This document shows positions 25,768-34,635 of a DNA stretch of 64,000 bases, in pieces. The position numbers and the translations under genes are program-made. Position 1 is the stretch's first letter. Each line of letters opens with the position of its first letter. Where the stretch lies: positions 62,001 through 126,000 of IMG/VR virus record IMGVR_UViG_3300037110_000087, one strand, 5' to 3'. The notes beneath the pieces are model-generated. The model was given only the letters and a program-made list of their open reading frames with translations. It was not told the origin of the DNA and ran no database searches. Source of the stretch: a virus.

Positions 25768-26047
25768 ATGTGGGGTGAACCCAGGGACTACGAAGAAACT
25801 CACTTGGCCTCCCCACAGGAGGCCGTGAATGAATGGGCTAGGAATGTTGGGGCAGAGCGACTTGACTGCCAGTGGCTCCTGCACGACTGGGATGTATGGG
25901 TCCGCAACCCCCCACTACACTGGCCCCGAACAGCGTCACCCCGAAGATACTGGGGATTGGACGGTATGGTCTTTTGCAGATGGAACTCCCACCAGCGTTT
26001 ATGATGATGGGAACTGGAAGCGCTATCGGGATCGCAACTGCTATTAG
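25768..26047 (+). CDS. Small acidic/Trp-rich protein requiring a +1 frameshift, about 92 aa
   Basis: The frame from ATG 25768 encodes a protein-like sequence up to WVRNP, then degenerates. The +1 frame from the C6 run (about 25906-25911) continues convincingly (HYTGPEQRHPEDTGDW ... GNWKRYRDRNC) to a stop at 26045-26047. Reading CCC then skipping one C joins the halves. The 0-frame alternative ends at 26004 with an unlikely tail. Could be programmed +1 shifting, a mutation or a base-count error in the C-run. Function unknown. Confidence 0.5.
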
Positions 26048-26077
26048 AATTCGTGAAGAAGCATATCAGAGGGTGTG

Positions 26078-26512
26078 ATGAGACAGCTTAGCTTTTACTG
26101 CGGTGACTACCAAGCCGCATTGAAGTATTTTAACGCCAACAATCCAAATTCCCACATGGAGAAGCTCACCCAGGATCTGCAGACCGGCGATCAGATGGTT
26201 GAGGAAACCCGACAATATATAGGATCATTCCTCGACAATACCCTGATTACCTATGGGGCCTTCTGGAACCAGGAAACCAGCCCACTCTATTTGTTCTCCA
26301 ATTGTGAGTTTGTGTTCAACACCCTGCGTCTACTGGTTGCCGAAGGGAAGCTGGATCGAAATCAGGTGAACATCCTCTATTTCGAGGATAAAGATGCCAA
26401 TTCCCCTCACATGGGTCTAATGATCGGGAAGAATGGACAGCTTAACTGCTGGCCCTACGGATTCTTTGATACCATGGGGAAGCTGCTGACACGGCTGATG
26501 GAACTGCGCTAG
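26078..26512 (+). CDS. Protein resembling the C-terminal tail of DUF3696/AAA (OLD-like) ATPases, 144 aa
   Basis: From memory of the family, the C-terminal half follows the end of DUF3696-type AAA ATPases. FVFNTLRLLVAEGKLDRNQVNILYFE (about 78-103; quoted only as pattern: helix, LVAEGKL, then NILYFE) corresponds to the stretch after the D-loop and His switch. GKNGQLNCWPYGFFD (about 117-131) corresponds to the DEDGxxxxWPEGFFD tail. The ATPase core (Walker A/B) is absent, so this is a stand-alone tail or remnant. Such ATPases occur in several anti-phage systems, making a decoy or inhibitor role conceivable but unproven. GTG 26075 is an alternative start. Last four bases overlap the convergent gene. 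Confidence 0.5.
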   Translation: MRQLSFYCGDYQAALKYFNANNPNSHMEKLTQDLQTGDQMVEETRQYIGSFLDNTLITYGAFWNQETSPLYLFSNCEFVFNTLRLLVAEGKLDRNQVNILYFEDKDANSPHMGLMIGKNGQLNCWPYGFFDTMGKLLTRLMELR

Positions 26513-28653
26513 CTTCCTATTGGAAATAATTTTACATAAGTCTTTATGTAGCCACTGATATCACTAAGGCCCTCCCACAACCTGTAGGATCCACACTGAA
26601 AATTTACGATCTCTGGATGTTTCTTTAGCCACTGATCCAATTTCGGCCATCTAATCTTATATGTAGCTAGCCAATGGATTCCGGGGATAACAATTTCTGC
26701 AGCGTTATTCTCGTACTTTGAAGGTATTGGTTTAAAATTAAATTGGTTACTAAAGGGATCTAATCGAGATAGCCATAATTTATAACCATCATCTGATGGG
26801 TCAACGTAGTTCAGGAGATGAAGTTTCTCACTTTCTCTGAGTCCGTCATAAGCTTCATTGTAGATTAATCTATATTTTTCCTCTTCATACTGTTGTTTAG
26901 CAAGATCGAATTTAGGAGCGTAACCCAATAAATGTTTCTTCAGATACTCGGTAGAGAATTGGATGGGATCAAACATATCCGCATCATCAAACAATTCAGG
27001 ATAAAATTCATCGGAATCGTTTAAATATCCACTCACAAAATCAAAAACCTTCTTCGTCCCACGAATCAAAGGAACTAATTTATCAAAATCCTTAATCCTG
27101 TTACCCTTGAAATGGTTAATGACACTAAGTATATCACCTATGTGAACCTTCTTCTGAATCAGCAGATCAAGATCCTTTGCTATATAAGATTCATATTCCT
27201 GGCCAGGATAGTCCAAGGGATTCACACTTTGAAGAGTAATCTTTGGTGTCACCCAAGTAGGACCGTTCATTTTTCGCAAGTAAGGAACGCAATTAATCTT
27301 ATTTTGGGCATAATCCATTAATCTTTCGTCACGTACATTTCTACTAGTGGCTACTTCAATCAGGGCGTCTATCATTCCCTTTGCTGCTTTTTGTTTTCTT
27401 ATTTCTAAACATTTATCGAGAACCTCAGGCCAGACATAGCCTGCCTGTTTACAATATTGTCCAATTTTGTCCAATTTTGTATTAGCTCCCCAATCAACAT
27501 AGTCTTTATCAGTTATTGGTATAATGAACCAATTTTGGAACATCTTAGGCTCAATCAACAGTTGTCTCTTCTTGATCTTTCCAGCCTTTAGCATTACCTC
27601 CATCTCTGAAAGAGTCTTGATGGGTATATCTTTCTGGAACTGATCAATATACTGAGCACGAAGATTCGAAGAAGTCTTCTTGATCGCACGTTCAGCTTCG
27701 GGCCAAGCTGCACCAATTACATAAAGGGCATAGCCTGCAGCCCACATACCCTTATTAACAATAGCGGCTTCAACATTAGGATCCCTGGGACCAAAATCTT
27801 CAAACCACCCTCTGATTAGATTTTCCTTATCCATGACCTGAGCATCAAACACCTTTGGTTCAAGTTCTGGATAGCGTCTAATCATAATACGCTCTAGTAC
27901 GCTAGCGATCATGACTACTGACTTAGTACCTAGAATCTTTAGATATTTGTCCGAAGGTTCGACGTAGGGAAGAATCCTCTCACAATAATCAACCATCTCA
28001 GGATCTTTCGTCTTATCCCTTATTTCATGAACTAAGTCATAGACCTGATTATTTTTGAGATGATAACCATCTCTGAAGCTCCGATCCCCACGATCACAGA
28101 ACTGACCTGAATCTGGATGTAACTGGGCGTAGGGTTTCCCATCTCGGTAAAAAATCCATAGGGGTCCATCCTTGAGATAGCTGGCAGCAGTCTTCGTACT
28201 GGCCGCCGTACACCAATTGGTATTTGATCCCAAAACTACCGCAGCCTGAGGGGTTGTTACCCGATAAACAATCCAGGGGTCTTCTTTATATTTAATCTCC
28301 GACCCATTAATGCCTTCGTGAACATTTCGCTTCTCTTGCTTCTTTGAATCACCAAATTCATCCAGAGCTTTAAACAGAGAATTGGGAGTATAGGAACCAA
28401 TGTCTGTACTATGGGATTCTTTAAACTGTGAGTTCTTCAGGCGAGTGAATTTCTCGAGTAGACCACGAATCTTTTCGACATCCTCTGGTATTTTGATATT
28501 TTTTGCTTTAATTTGTTTGACCAGCCAGTCGGTATAATTAGAAGGGGGATCAATCTCATCAGCTTGATCCAAGACCTCTGGACCCACTGAATACTTTCGC
28601 ATCAACAGCTCTTTCTTTCTCTCATTGATAACTGCACTAAACCGGAAGGTCAT
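26509..28653 (-). CDS. Large WCTA-motif protein with leader-type N-terminus, 714 aa
   Basis: The N-terminus MTFRFSAVINERKK fits the recurrent leader pattern. Residues about 126-192 contain WIVYRVTTP, NTNWCTAAS (WCTA at 147-150), GPLWIFYRDGKPYAQLHP and QFCDRGDRSF, a signature shared by large, uncharacterised phage proteins (sometimes labelled PcfJ-like). The remaining 500 residues are helical repeats with many Trp and Tyr. No known catalytic fold is apparent; the invariant Cys and acidic residues hint at an enzyme. AAGGA site. Upstream neighbours (28663, 29180) also carry leaders. Role unknown; virion-packaged effector is a hypothesis. Confidence 0.65.
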   Translation of the reverse strand: MTFRFSAVINERKKELLMRKYSVGPEVLDQADEIDPPSNYTDWLVKQIKAKNIKIPEDVEKIRGLLEKFTRLKNSQFKESHSTDIGSYTPNSLFKALDEFGDSKKQEKRNVHEGINGSEIKYKEDPWIVYRVTTPQAAVVLGSNTNWCTAASTKTAASYLKDGPLWIFYRDGKPYAQLHPDSGQFCDRGDRSFRDGYHLKNNQVYDLVHEIRDKTKDPEMVDYCERILPYVEPSDKYLKILGTKSVVMIASVLERIMIRRYPELEPKVFDAQVMDKENLIRGWFEDFGPRDPNVEAAIVNKGMWAAGYALYVIGAAWPEAERAIKKTSSNLRAQYIDQFQKDIPIKTLSEMEVMLKAGKIKKRQLLIEPKMFQNWFIIPITDKDYVDWGANTKLDKIGQYCKQAGYVWPEVLDKCLEIRKQKAAKGMIDALIEVATSRNVRDERLMDYAQNKINCVPYLRKMNGPTWVTPKITLQSVNPLDYPGQEYESYIAKDLDLLIQKKVHIGDILSVINHFKGNRIKDFDKLVPLIRGTKKVFDFVSGYLNDSDEFYPELFDDADMFDPIQFSTEYLKKHLLGYAPKFDLAKQQYEEEKYRLIYNEAYDGLRESEKLHLLNYVDPSDDGYKLWLSRLDPFSNQFNFKPIPSKYENNAAEIVIPGIHWLATYKIRWPKLDQWLKKHPEIVNFQCGSYRLWEGLSDISGYIKTYVKLFPIGS

Positions 28654-28662
28654 TTGAATTCC

Positions 28663-29175
28663 TTAAGATTCCCACATTGGTGTCATAACCTTAGCCCATA
28701 CTGCACCATAAGAATCCTCACTTGACTGGTTGATCCAAGTTTCGTCAATTCCGGGTCCGGTGATTGCAATCTCGTCGGCAAAATCTTCTGTCAAGCATTG
28801 ACTAATGCCAGTCTTCATTTCTTCGATAGAGCTGTAGTCTTCATCCCAACTGCCACCAGAGTCGGTCTGACGGAATTCCACATGATAACTGCCACTCGAT
28901 GTGGGTTCCAGATCTGCTTTCTTCACCTTGTTCTTCAGAGGCTTGACAGCACTCTTGTCATTGCCAGATTTGTTGTCCTTGTTGAACTTGATCTGAGGAT
29001 ACTTTTTGGTCTTGGCCAACAGAGGATCAGAGAATGGGGTTTCCAACTCTGGAGCGCCCACATTTGGTCCATCGATTAGAGGCAGAACGGCACCCTTGTC
29101 GTTGCCAGAATCATTTCTCTTATTGAACACAATAGTTGGATATTTCTTGACAGATTTGAAGTTTAATTTAGACAT
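28663..29175 (-). CDS. Leader protein with two SGNDKSAV motifs, 170 aa
   Basis: N-terminus MSKLNFKSVKK belongs to the leader family. Two copies of a shared motif follow, at residues about 11-33 (YPTIVFNKRN-x-SGNDKGAVLPL) and 58-80 (YPQIKFNKDN-x-SGNDKSAVKPL). The same motif occurs in the 57247 and 58312 proteins 28 kb away, including 35 identical nucleotides. The C-terminal 75 residues form an acidic domain. AGAGGAT site; the start lies 5 bp after the 29180 gene. Function unknown. Confidence 0.65.
   Translation of the reverse strand: MSKLNFKSVKKYPTIVFNKRNDSGNDKGAVLPLIDGPNVGAPELETPFSDPLLAKTKKYPQIKFNKDNKSGNDKSAVKPLKNKVKKADLEPTSSGSYHVEFRQTDSGGSWDEDYSSIEEMKTGISQCLTEDFADEIAITGPGIDETWINQSSEDSYGAVWAKVMTPMWES
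28931..28965 (-). repeat. 35-nt exact repeat shared (inverted) with 58387-58421
   Basis: The complement of 28931-28965 is identical over 35 nucleotides to 58387-58421; both encode the SGNDKSAVKPLK motif. Because the genes face opposite ways, this is an inverted repeat about 29 kb apart and a possible recombination site. Confidence 0.85.
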
Positions 29176-29179
29176 AATT

Positions 29180-29686
29180 CTATCCTCTTTTCAATTTTAA
29201 CATTTTGGGCTTTAGTTTTCCTTTGATACCCATTCCTTTCAGGAAATCTTTATCAGCATCAGTGATCTCAGGCAATGGCTCAAGATCCATCAATTGATCT
29301 TTGATCCCCTCCATCATTTTCTGATGTTTCTTGATTCTTTCTTCCCTTTCCTCCCTGGTCGCGAATGTGTTGTTAGCACAGTCTATACAAATGGTTGATT
29401 CACCATCCTCACTCACACAGATTGGATCTTCTTCGGTATCCTTGATTCCACCACCACACCAGTCACAATTAATCACATCGCCCAGACCAGCTTTCTTGGC
29501 TTCCAGCATCTCTTTCAGTTCACCGCCCTGATCCTTCAGTTCTTTCTTGTCTTCTTTCTTGGTCGGATGCTTGAGGAATTTCACCAGTTCCTTATGTTCA
29601 TCAATGGCGTCCTCTAAGGACATCGAGTAAGTGTCATTCTTGATCGTGTCAGATTGCTTGACAAATGCTTTTAAATTAAGTTTCAT
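29180..29686 (-). CDS. Leader protein with zinc ribbon and GMGIKGK motif, 168 aa
   Basis: ATG 29686 (MKLNLKAFVKQ) follows AAAGGA and gives a clear leader; the longer frame is unsupported. A helical Lys/Glu-rich part is followed by a C2C2 zinc ribbon (CDWCGGGI ... CIDC, about 79-107), another helix, and ITDADKDFLKGMGIKGK at about 139-155, nearly the same as in the 10406 protein. The basic tail KPKMLKLKRG ends it. Function unknown; grouped with the other leader proteins. Confidence 0.65.
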   Translation of the reverse strand: MKLNLKAFVKQSDTIKNDTYSMSLEDAIDEHKELVKFLKHPTKKEDKKELKDQGGELKEMLEAKKAGLGDVINCDWCGGGIKDTEEDPICVSEDGESTICIDCANNTFATREEREERIKKHQKMMEGIKDQLMDLEPLPEITDADKDFLKGMGIKGKLKPKMLKLKRG

Positions 29687-29688
29687 AA

Positions 29689-31074
29689 TCAGTCCTTTGG
29701 ATCTAGTGTAACATTCAAGACCCATTTCTTTTTGCCAGAATCCCAGATTCGATACCAGCCCTTCTTGGCTGCTTCTTCCTGCTCATTTACACCCGCTGGA
29801 ACTCTGAAGTTGAACTTATGCTTGCGTACCTGTTGTCTCGTGTAGTAATAATCAGGCCCCAGTTCTTTTACACATTCAAAGCCCAGATCTTGATAAAGTT
29901 TCCCAGTATGCAAACGATTATCTGAGAAACTTATTATCTTCTGATATTGATTGAGTTGGAAAATCAAATTAAGTGCTTTCTGATGTGGATTCCAGGTTTT
30001 ATACTGATGGTCGAAACTCGCTCTGGTCCATTCTAGTTCGGCCCCAGGCCGTTTCTTGAAAACCCAAGCTCCGACAACCTTGGATTTATACTTCGCGCAA
30101 ATGTAATGGGTCCCACTACACTGATTATCGCCAAGATAATGGAATTTGCTTAGAAATTCCTTCACATCATTCATATGACAAAATTCATAGGTTGGCTTGA
30201 TACGCTTTTGTGATTTGGGAATTAGTTGATCGATGATAAGCTGCCAATTCTCATCTCCAAAGATCTGGAGCAAACGAATTCCGAACGATTCACATAAGAG
30301 ATGTTTATCATGATCTCTTTTGGGTTCATTCGCTACAGCTTCCGAGTGCCATCTTAATCCTTGATATTCTATCCCAGTTCTAATAGAAGGAATCCAGATG
30401 TCAAGCTCATATGGCTTTATTATGGTTTTGTCTGAAAATAAAGCGTCAGGGAAAGATTTAACAATCAATTCGAAGATCTTGTGAGCGGGGCTTGTATCCG
30501 CCGTCCCTGCAACAACACAACCACAGCTAAGAGTGAACTCCCTCAGCACATCTTTACCAACAATCTCTTTAGAATTCCCACAATCACACAAAAACCGGAA
30601 TTTCTCACCTGTTTTGAGACTGAACTCTCCTTCTGGCAATCGGTCGGGATCGAGTCGTAGCTTACCCCATTTTTCATTCAATATTAAGCGATCAGTAAAG
30701 TTACATCTCCCACAACGATGAACATTACCTCTAACTGCTGTCCGGAATGCTTTTATGGAAGTCCTACCACAATCACAGATGAACTGCACTTTCATAGCAG
30801 ATCCCTGACTCCACTCATCCAGAAGAGGTTGATCTGGATCTAATCTCAGCTCGCCCCATTTTTGTTCGAGCCAATAGCTCTTCGGTTTGTCCTCGCAATG
30901 ACCACAAGATTTTAGTTTTATAACTGCGTAGAACTGTTTGGTCGTTGTTCTACCACAGCTACAAATGAATACAAATTCAGAATGAGATCCTGGACCCCAA
31001 TCGTTGGGAAGGAGCTGATTCGGGTCAAGATGCAGGGTACCAAACTTTGTATTAAGCCATTCTTCGCGCTTCAT
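29689..31074 (-). CDS. EDxHD/VSR-like homing endonuclease with three zinc ribbons, 461 aa
   Basis: Three tandem ribbons (about residues 1-60, 61-125, 126-187) share KxGxLxLDP...W..GS and CxCGR...CxxC. A Vsr-like (EDxHD) nuclease core follows: YELDIWIPS (223-230), GIEYQG (234-239), RWHSE (241-245), KRDHDKHLLCESFGIRLLQIF. A C-terminal GNAT-like fold domain (HYLG ... SFDHQYKTWNPH ... FECVKELGPDYYYT) completes a domain set seen in phage-borne homing endonucleases. It would cut a specific DNA site to promote its own spread. It lies directly downstream of the major capsid gene with no ribosome site of note, consistent with a mobile intergenic insertion. Confidence 0.8.
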   Translation of the reverse strand: MKREEWLNTKFGTLHLDPNQLLPNDWGPGSHSEFVFICSCGRTTTKQFYAVIKLKSCGHCEDKPKSYWLEQKWGELRLDPDQPLLDEWSQGSAMKVQFICDCGRTSIKAFRTAVRGNVHRCGRCNFTDRLILNEKWGKLRLDPDRLPEGEFSLKTGEKFRFLCDCGNSKEIVGKDVLREFTLSCGCVVAGTADTSPAHKIFELIVKSFPDALFSDKTIIKPYELDIWIPSIRTGIEYQGLRWHSEAVANEPKRDHDKHLLCESFGIRLLQIFGDENWQLIIDQLIPKSQKRIKPTYEFCHMNDVKEFLSKFHYLGDNQCSGTHYICAKYKSKVVGAWVFKKRPGAELEWTRASFDHQYKTWNPHQKALNLIFQLNQYQKIISFSDNRLHTGKLYQDLGFECVKELGPDYYYTRQQVRKHKFNFRVPAGVNEQEEAAKKGWYRIWDSGKKKWVLNVTLDPKD

Positions 31075-31105
31075 TAGTAAGTTAACCCAAATTTGTCTAT
31101 ACAGA

Positions 31106-31131
31106 AAGAGGGGAACCGAAGTCCCCCTCTT
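31106..31131 (-). terminator. Strong intrinsic terminator after the capsid gene (UUCG loop)
   Basis: On the minus strand an 11-bp stem (AAGAGGGGGAC paired with GTTCCCCTCTT, one G-U pair) closes a TTCG tetraloop and is followed by TCTGT. It lies 22 bp after the capsid stop codon and insulates the homing endonuclease from capsid expression. Confidence 0.8.
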
Positions 31132-31153
31132 GACCTGTTTATGAACGACTCAT

Positions 31154-32272
31154 TTAGAGTCTGGTGCCCTTGTTCACGCCGTTCGCGTTAACGATGACGG
31201 GTGCGACGATCTCGCGGATGAGCCAGCCACGTGCGGGGATACCCAGGACGTTCTTGTTGATTGGCTCGCTAACGAGGCCCTGGCGAACCAGGAACTGACC
31301 GAGAGTCTTGGGGTGTGAGAAGAAGTAAATCTCACCGGCCTGGAGGACGCGCAGCTGAGAGTTGATGAATGCGTCAGTGTGCATTGTCACACCAAGCAGA
31401 CTACCAAGCTCACCAGTCAGCACGATTTCATGCTTGGTGACGGGATCAAACCAGGAAGCGAAGGTAGGATCAGCTACCAGATCGTTCATGAGGTTGTTAG
31501 CCATCCAGCAATTGCTCACTGGTAGACCGCGATTCTCAACCTGATTCTTCAAGCTCTGATAGACCGCAGGGGTCAAGCTGGAGAAGAAAGTGGGAACGTT
31601 GAGGGTGGCAGCAGCCTGATCAGCCAGGGTCTTCCACTGGCGGTCTTCCTGCACCATGACCATTTCCATACCGTCCTCAAGCTTCTCTTCAAGAAGATCA
31701 GCACCGAGGCGAGCGAGTTCCTTTTCCTCAATCAGGATGTGTGACTCGATGTAATTCTCACGCAGGTAAAGCTCTCTCTGCTTGATGTGAGATACAGGGG
31801 TCTGGCCATCAGTTGACATCGAGAAAGCAAGGGTATCCTGCTTGCGGATGTAGACTTTGCACTCTTCCTGGACCTTGAGTTCACGTTCCTGAGCGAAACG
31901 GCGAAGGAAACCAGTACGGCTGATTGTGGTGCGGATTTCGTTGGTCACTTCTTCACCGATGGTGCCGAAGTTTGCAGCGGAACGGGTTAAGCTAGCGGTG
32001 CGGATATCAGAGGCTAGCTGATCCAGGGTTTCGCGAGCAGAAGCCTGCTTCTGAATCTGGCCCTTCTGAGCAGCACTAACGATGTTAGCAATCTGCTGGA
32101 AGGCATCACGCTTGTTGTAGGCGTTAATCTCGCCATTGCTGTTTGCGACGGCTTCGTTGGACTGGGAATACCCGCCCTTGGAGGTCACGCCACCAGCTTT
32201 CTGCTCTGAGGCAGGAATGTCGGTACCGGTAAGGGTAGCAACAAACGGGTTTCTTTTTGGTGTTACGGCCAT
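31154..32272 (-). CDS. Major capsid protein (HK97-type), 372 aa
   Basis: Length and composition fit HK97-fold capsid proteins. A helical, Gln/Ala-rich N-terminal part (about 1-110) is followed by a shell domain: RELYLRENYIESHILIEEKELARLG (E-loop/spine pattern, given as motif), CWMANNLMNDLVADP, ELGSLLGVTMHTDAFIN, and a C-terminal P-domain strand LVSEPINKNVLGIPARGW. GGAGT site at ATG 32272. Upstream genes (32278-34635) look like head proteins, and a strong terminator follows, as expected for a highly expressed gene. Residues before about 100 may be a cleaved delta-domain; the protease is not in the window. Confidence 0.85.
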   Translation of the reverse strand: MAVTPKRNPFVATLTGTDIPASEQKAGGVTSKGGYSQSNEAVANSNGEINAYNKRDAFQQIANIVSAAQKGQIQKQASARETLDQLASDIRTASLTRSAANFGTIGEEVTNEIRTTISRTGFLRRFAQERELKVQEECKVYIRKQDTLAFSMSTDGQTPVSHIKQRELYLRENYIESHILIEEKELARLGADLLEEKLEDGMEMVMVQEDRQWKTLADQAAATLNVPTFFSSLTPAVYQSLKNQVENRGLPVSNCWMANNLMNDLVADPTFASWFDPVTKHEIVLTGELGSLLGVTMHTDAFINSQLRVLQAGEIYFFSHPKTLGQFLVRQGLVSEPINKNVLGIPARGWLIREIVAPVIVNANGVNKGTRL

Positions 32273-32277
32273 TTTAA

Positions 32278-32829
32278 TTACTCCTTTGTGGAACGGTTAA
32301 GCTTTTCTAAAGCGGTTGCAGCTTCAGTGGCGGTTGCTTGGTGAAGAGACATTACGGAATTATCCGGCAGAACGATATAGCACTTGCCATCTGCATCGTT
32401 GATTACTTCCACTCCCTCACCGTCAATTTTTACATCAATGGTGACGTCCTGGTCTTCTCCTACTCCTAATTCTTCAATTGTGGTTGGAATTGGATTCTCT
32501 ACTAGTGGGTCCAATTCATCTCCCGTTACTGCAGAATCGGGTGTGGGATCTGGGAAGCTTTCCTCAATTTCAGGAAACTCAGCTTCATCATCAGTCAGGT
32601 CGGCAATTACCTTAAGCTCAGAAATGGCATTAGATAACGCGATCTGGAAGAAACCAATGCTGGCATGAGATCCAACATGGGCAATACGAGCCTTAATGAC
32701 CGGATTGGAAGCCCTGGAAACCAGAGCCTCCAGGTCCTTGTCAGTGATACCTTTAGCCAGGGCCGCAGTCGCCTCCAGCTGAGCAATTCGCCCAACCAGT
32801 GACTCAAGTGACTTTGCGACTCGCTTCAT
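32278..32829 (-). CDS. Head-associated acidic protein, 183 aa
   Basis: Helical N-terminus (about 1-80), then an acidic Pro/Glu/Asp linker (about 83-135) and a small C-terminal domain. It sits directly upstream of the major capsid gene with a 5-bp gap. This architecture suits a scaffold/core or head accessory protein. Family not recognised. Confidence 0.6.
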   Translation of the reverse strand: MKRVAKSLESLVGRIAQLEATAALAKGITDKDLEALVSRASNPVIKARIAHVGSHASIGFFQIALSNAISELKVIADLTDDEAEFPEIEESFPDPTPDSAVTGDELDPLVENPIPTTIEELGVGEDQDVTIDVKIDGEGVEVINDADGKCYIVLPDNSVMSLHQATATEAATALEKLNRSTKE

Positions 32830-32841
32830 GGATCACTCCTC

Positions 32842-33507
32842 TTATACGTTGTATTCGATACCGAGGAAAGGATCGGCAGCGGATGGGACCGAGATGCAAA
32901 CGCCGCACTGATTGCCAGCACCAGAAGTGCCAACAAAACCACCAGCCAAGAGTTTGATTGCAGTACCAACGGTATAAGTATCGTTAGCCTTGAAGTTATT
33001 CACGTACAGGCGGGTCAGACTGCGGAAGATAGCGGCCTTACGGATGAACGCGGAAGCGGAGGGGATTGGGCTAATTCCAAGCATTGCCTGCTGCATTGGT
33101 GTCAGCTGGTAGTTGTAATTAACGGTCATTGACTCACCAGCGTGTGCAGCCACGAAAGTTACCTGATTACCGGAAACGGTGAAATCAGCACCGGCAACTG
33201 CGCCGTTCTGATTGAAGAACACCATATTGGTGATGGAGGTAGTATCGGGCAGAACCACGGTCAGAGGAGAGGTGGAAGGAACCTGTAGGGCGTAGCCATA
33301 ACGGGTGCCGAGAGTAGAGGCATGCTTATCAAGGTAGAGGAAGCCAACAAACTGGTCGGCATTGGTGCCACCAGAAAGCAACATGACTTCGTTACCGAGA
33401 GCATCAGCACCACGAACCATGGCAAGACCAGATTCAGTGGGATCTACAGAAGCATCAAGAGCAAGCTCAATGATGTTTGTGTACTGGAGACGGGAAATAT
33501 CTAGCAT
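32842..33507 (-). CDS. Head structural protein, possibly decoration/cement, 221 aa
   Basis: Beta-rich protein with a Gly/Ala/Ser-rich composition. The N-terminus (MLDISRLQYTNIIELAL) and the two-domain layout (Ig-like segment DFTVSGNQVTFVAAHAGESMTVNYNYQ in the middle, described as pattern) suggest a capsid surface protein. It is encoded in the capsid operon with an AAGGAG site. Tail tube or head fibre roles are alternatives. Confidence 0.55.
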   Translation of the reverse strand: MLDISRLQYTNIIELALDASVDPTESGLAMVRGADALGNEVMLLSGGTNADQFVGFLYLDKHASTLGTRYGYALQVPSTSPLTVVLPDTTSITNMVFFNQNGAVAGADFTVSGNQVTFVAAHAGESMTVNYNYQLTPMQQAMLGISPIPSASAFIRKAAIFRSLTRLYVNNFKANDTYTVGTAIKLLAGGFVGTSGAGNQCGVCISVPSAADPFLGIEYNV

Positions 33508-33525
33508 TTTTGTTTTCTCCTTGGG

Positions 33526-34635
33526 TTAGCGACTTAAAAAGCCGGTACGGAAATTTCTGGTTTCAACTGGAACCACTGGGACGCTGGCTTTGTGCAAACG
33601 AGCAGCAAACTCACGGTCAGGGGTGTAATCGGAAGTGGGAAGACCCTTGCCGAAATCGGAACTGGCGCGGGAAACGAACTTCTGGAAATCTTCCTTGACA
33701 GAAGCAGAATATCCGCTGATTTCATCAGTTACTTCCTGAAGAGCGGCAATGAACTCACCGTCGTCGTGCATTACGCCATGGGCGAACACATCAGGCTGGT
33801 CAATGCTTGCTTCAGCAGCAGCTTCGAAAATGCGAGCGCCGAGAGGATTGGTGCGAACACCGGCCTTCAAGGCAGTCCAGGCAGTTGCCATGTCATTGAA
33901 AAGACTGACGCGAGCTTCAGCTTTGATTGCAGCAACATCAACGGGTTCCTGAATGGAAACCACGCGACCCTTGCTAATGAAAACCTTAGCTTTCAGGAGA
34001 GGCAGGACTACTGACCAGCCACTCTTCTCAGCAGCTTTCTGGACCTGAGCGGTAAAGGTAGCAGTATTGTTGAACAATGCCAGTACATCCTCACTCTTGT
34101 CTTCCTGATCCGCATAAGCGACGGTAGCGATGGGGAACCCATCCCTGGTCAGGGTCAGAACTGGGTTCTCAGTGGAACCTGTCTGCACAAAACTTGCCTT
34201 GCAGCCTTCAAGACCTTCCATGCAAGACTTGGTGTCAGCTTCTTCACTGTAAGCTTCTGGCTTATCAGCTGGAGGGGCCTGAGTCTCTAGATCGGTTGGT
34301 TCTGGCTCTTCACCTTCAGTTTCCTCACCTTCGTCGTCATGCACTTCGATGGTAATCATAGTAATGGGTTCGCCATCACCATAATCCTCGATCTGCAGGG
34401 GTTCAGTAGGAACAACTAAAAGATTGCCACTTGGGGTGGTATAGACCTGAGCGTCTAGCTGCTCAGCTCCTTCTGGAATCTCGACATCGCTAGTGAGCTT
34501 AGTCTCAACCGCAGGAACTTCAGCTTCTTCTGTCTCTACATCAACAGGAGGAGGAGCCTGGGTTTCGTCTTCAGCGCGACGCTTGTGATTTCCAGAGGTT
34601 CTTTTGTTCAGTTGTTCAAAGCTTTCTCTTGCCAT
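33526..34635 (-). CDS. Probable scaffold/prohead core protein, 369 aa
   Basis: First gene of the capsid operon, GGAGGT site. Residues about 20-140 are extremely acidic with Pro/Glu/Thr repeats and little predicted order, as in scaffolding or core proteins. Residues about 140-330 are helical/mixed, and the end is basic (RNFRTGFLSR). No serine-protease motif is evident. Scaffold assignment is inferred from position, acidity and lack of other features. Confidence 0.55.
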   Translation of the reverse strand: MARESFEQLNKRTSGNHKRRAEDETQAPPPVDVETEEAEVPAVETKLTSDVEIPEGAEQLDAQVYTTPSGNLLVVPTEPLQIEDYGDGEPITMITIEVHDDEGEETEGEEPEPTDLETQAPPADKPEAYSEEADTKSCMEGLEGCKASFVQTGSTENPVLTLTRDGFPIATVAYADQEDKSEDVLALFNNTATFTAQVQKAAEKSGWSVVLPLLKAKVFISKGRVVSIQEPVDVAAIKAEARVSLFNDMATAWTALKAGVRTNPLGARIFEAAAEASIDQPDVFAHGVMHDDGEFIAALQEVTDEISGYSASVKEDFQKFVSRASSDFGKGLPTSDYTPDREFAARLHKASVPVVPVETRNFRTGFLSR

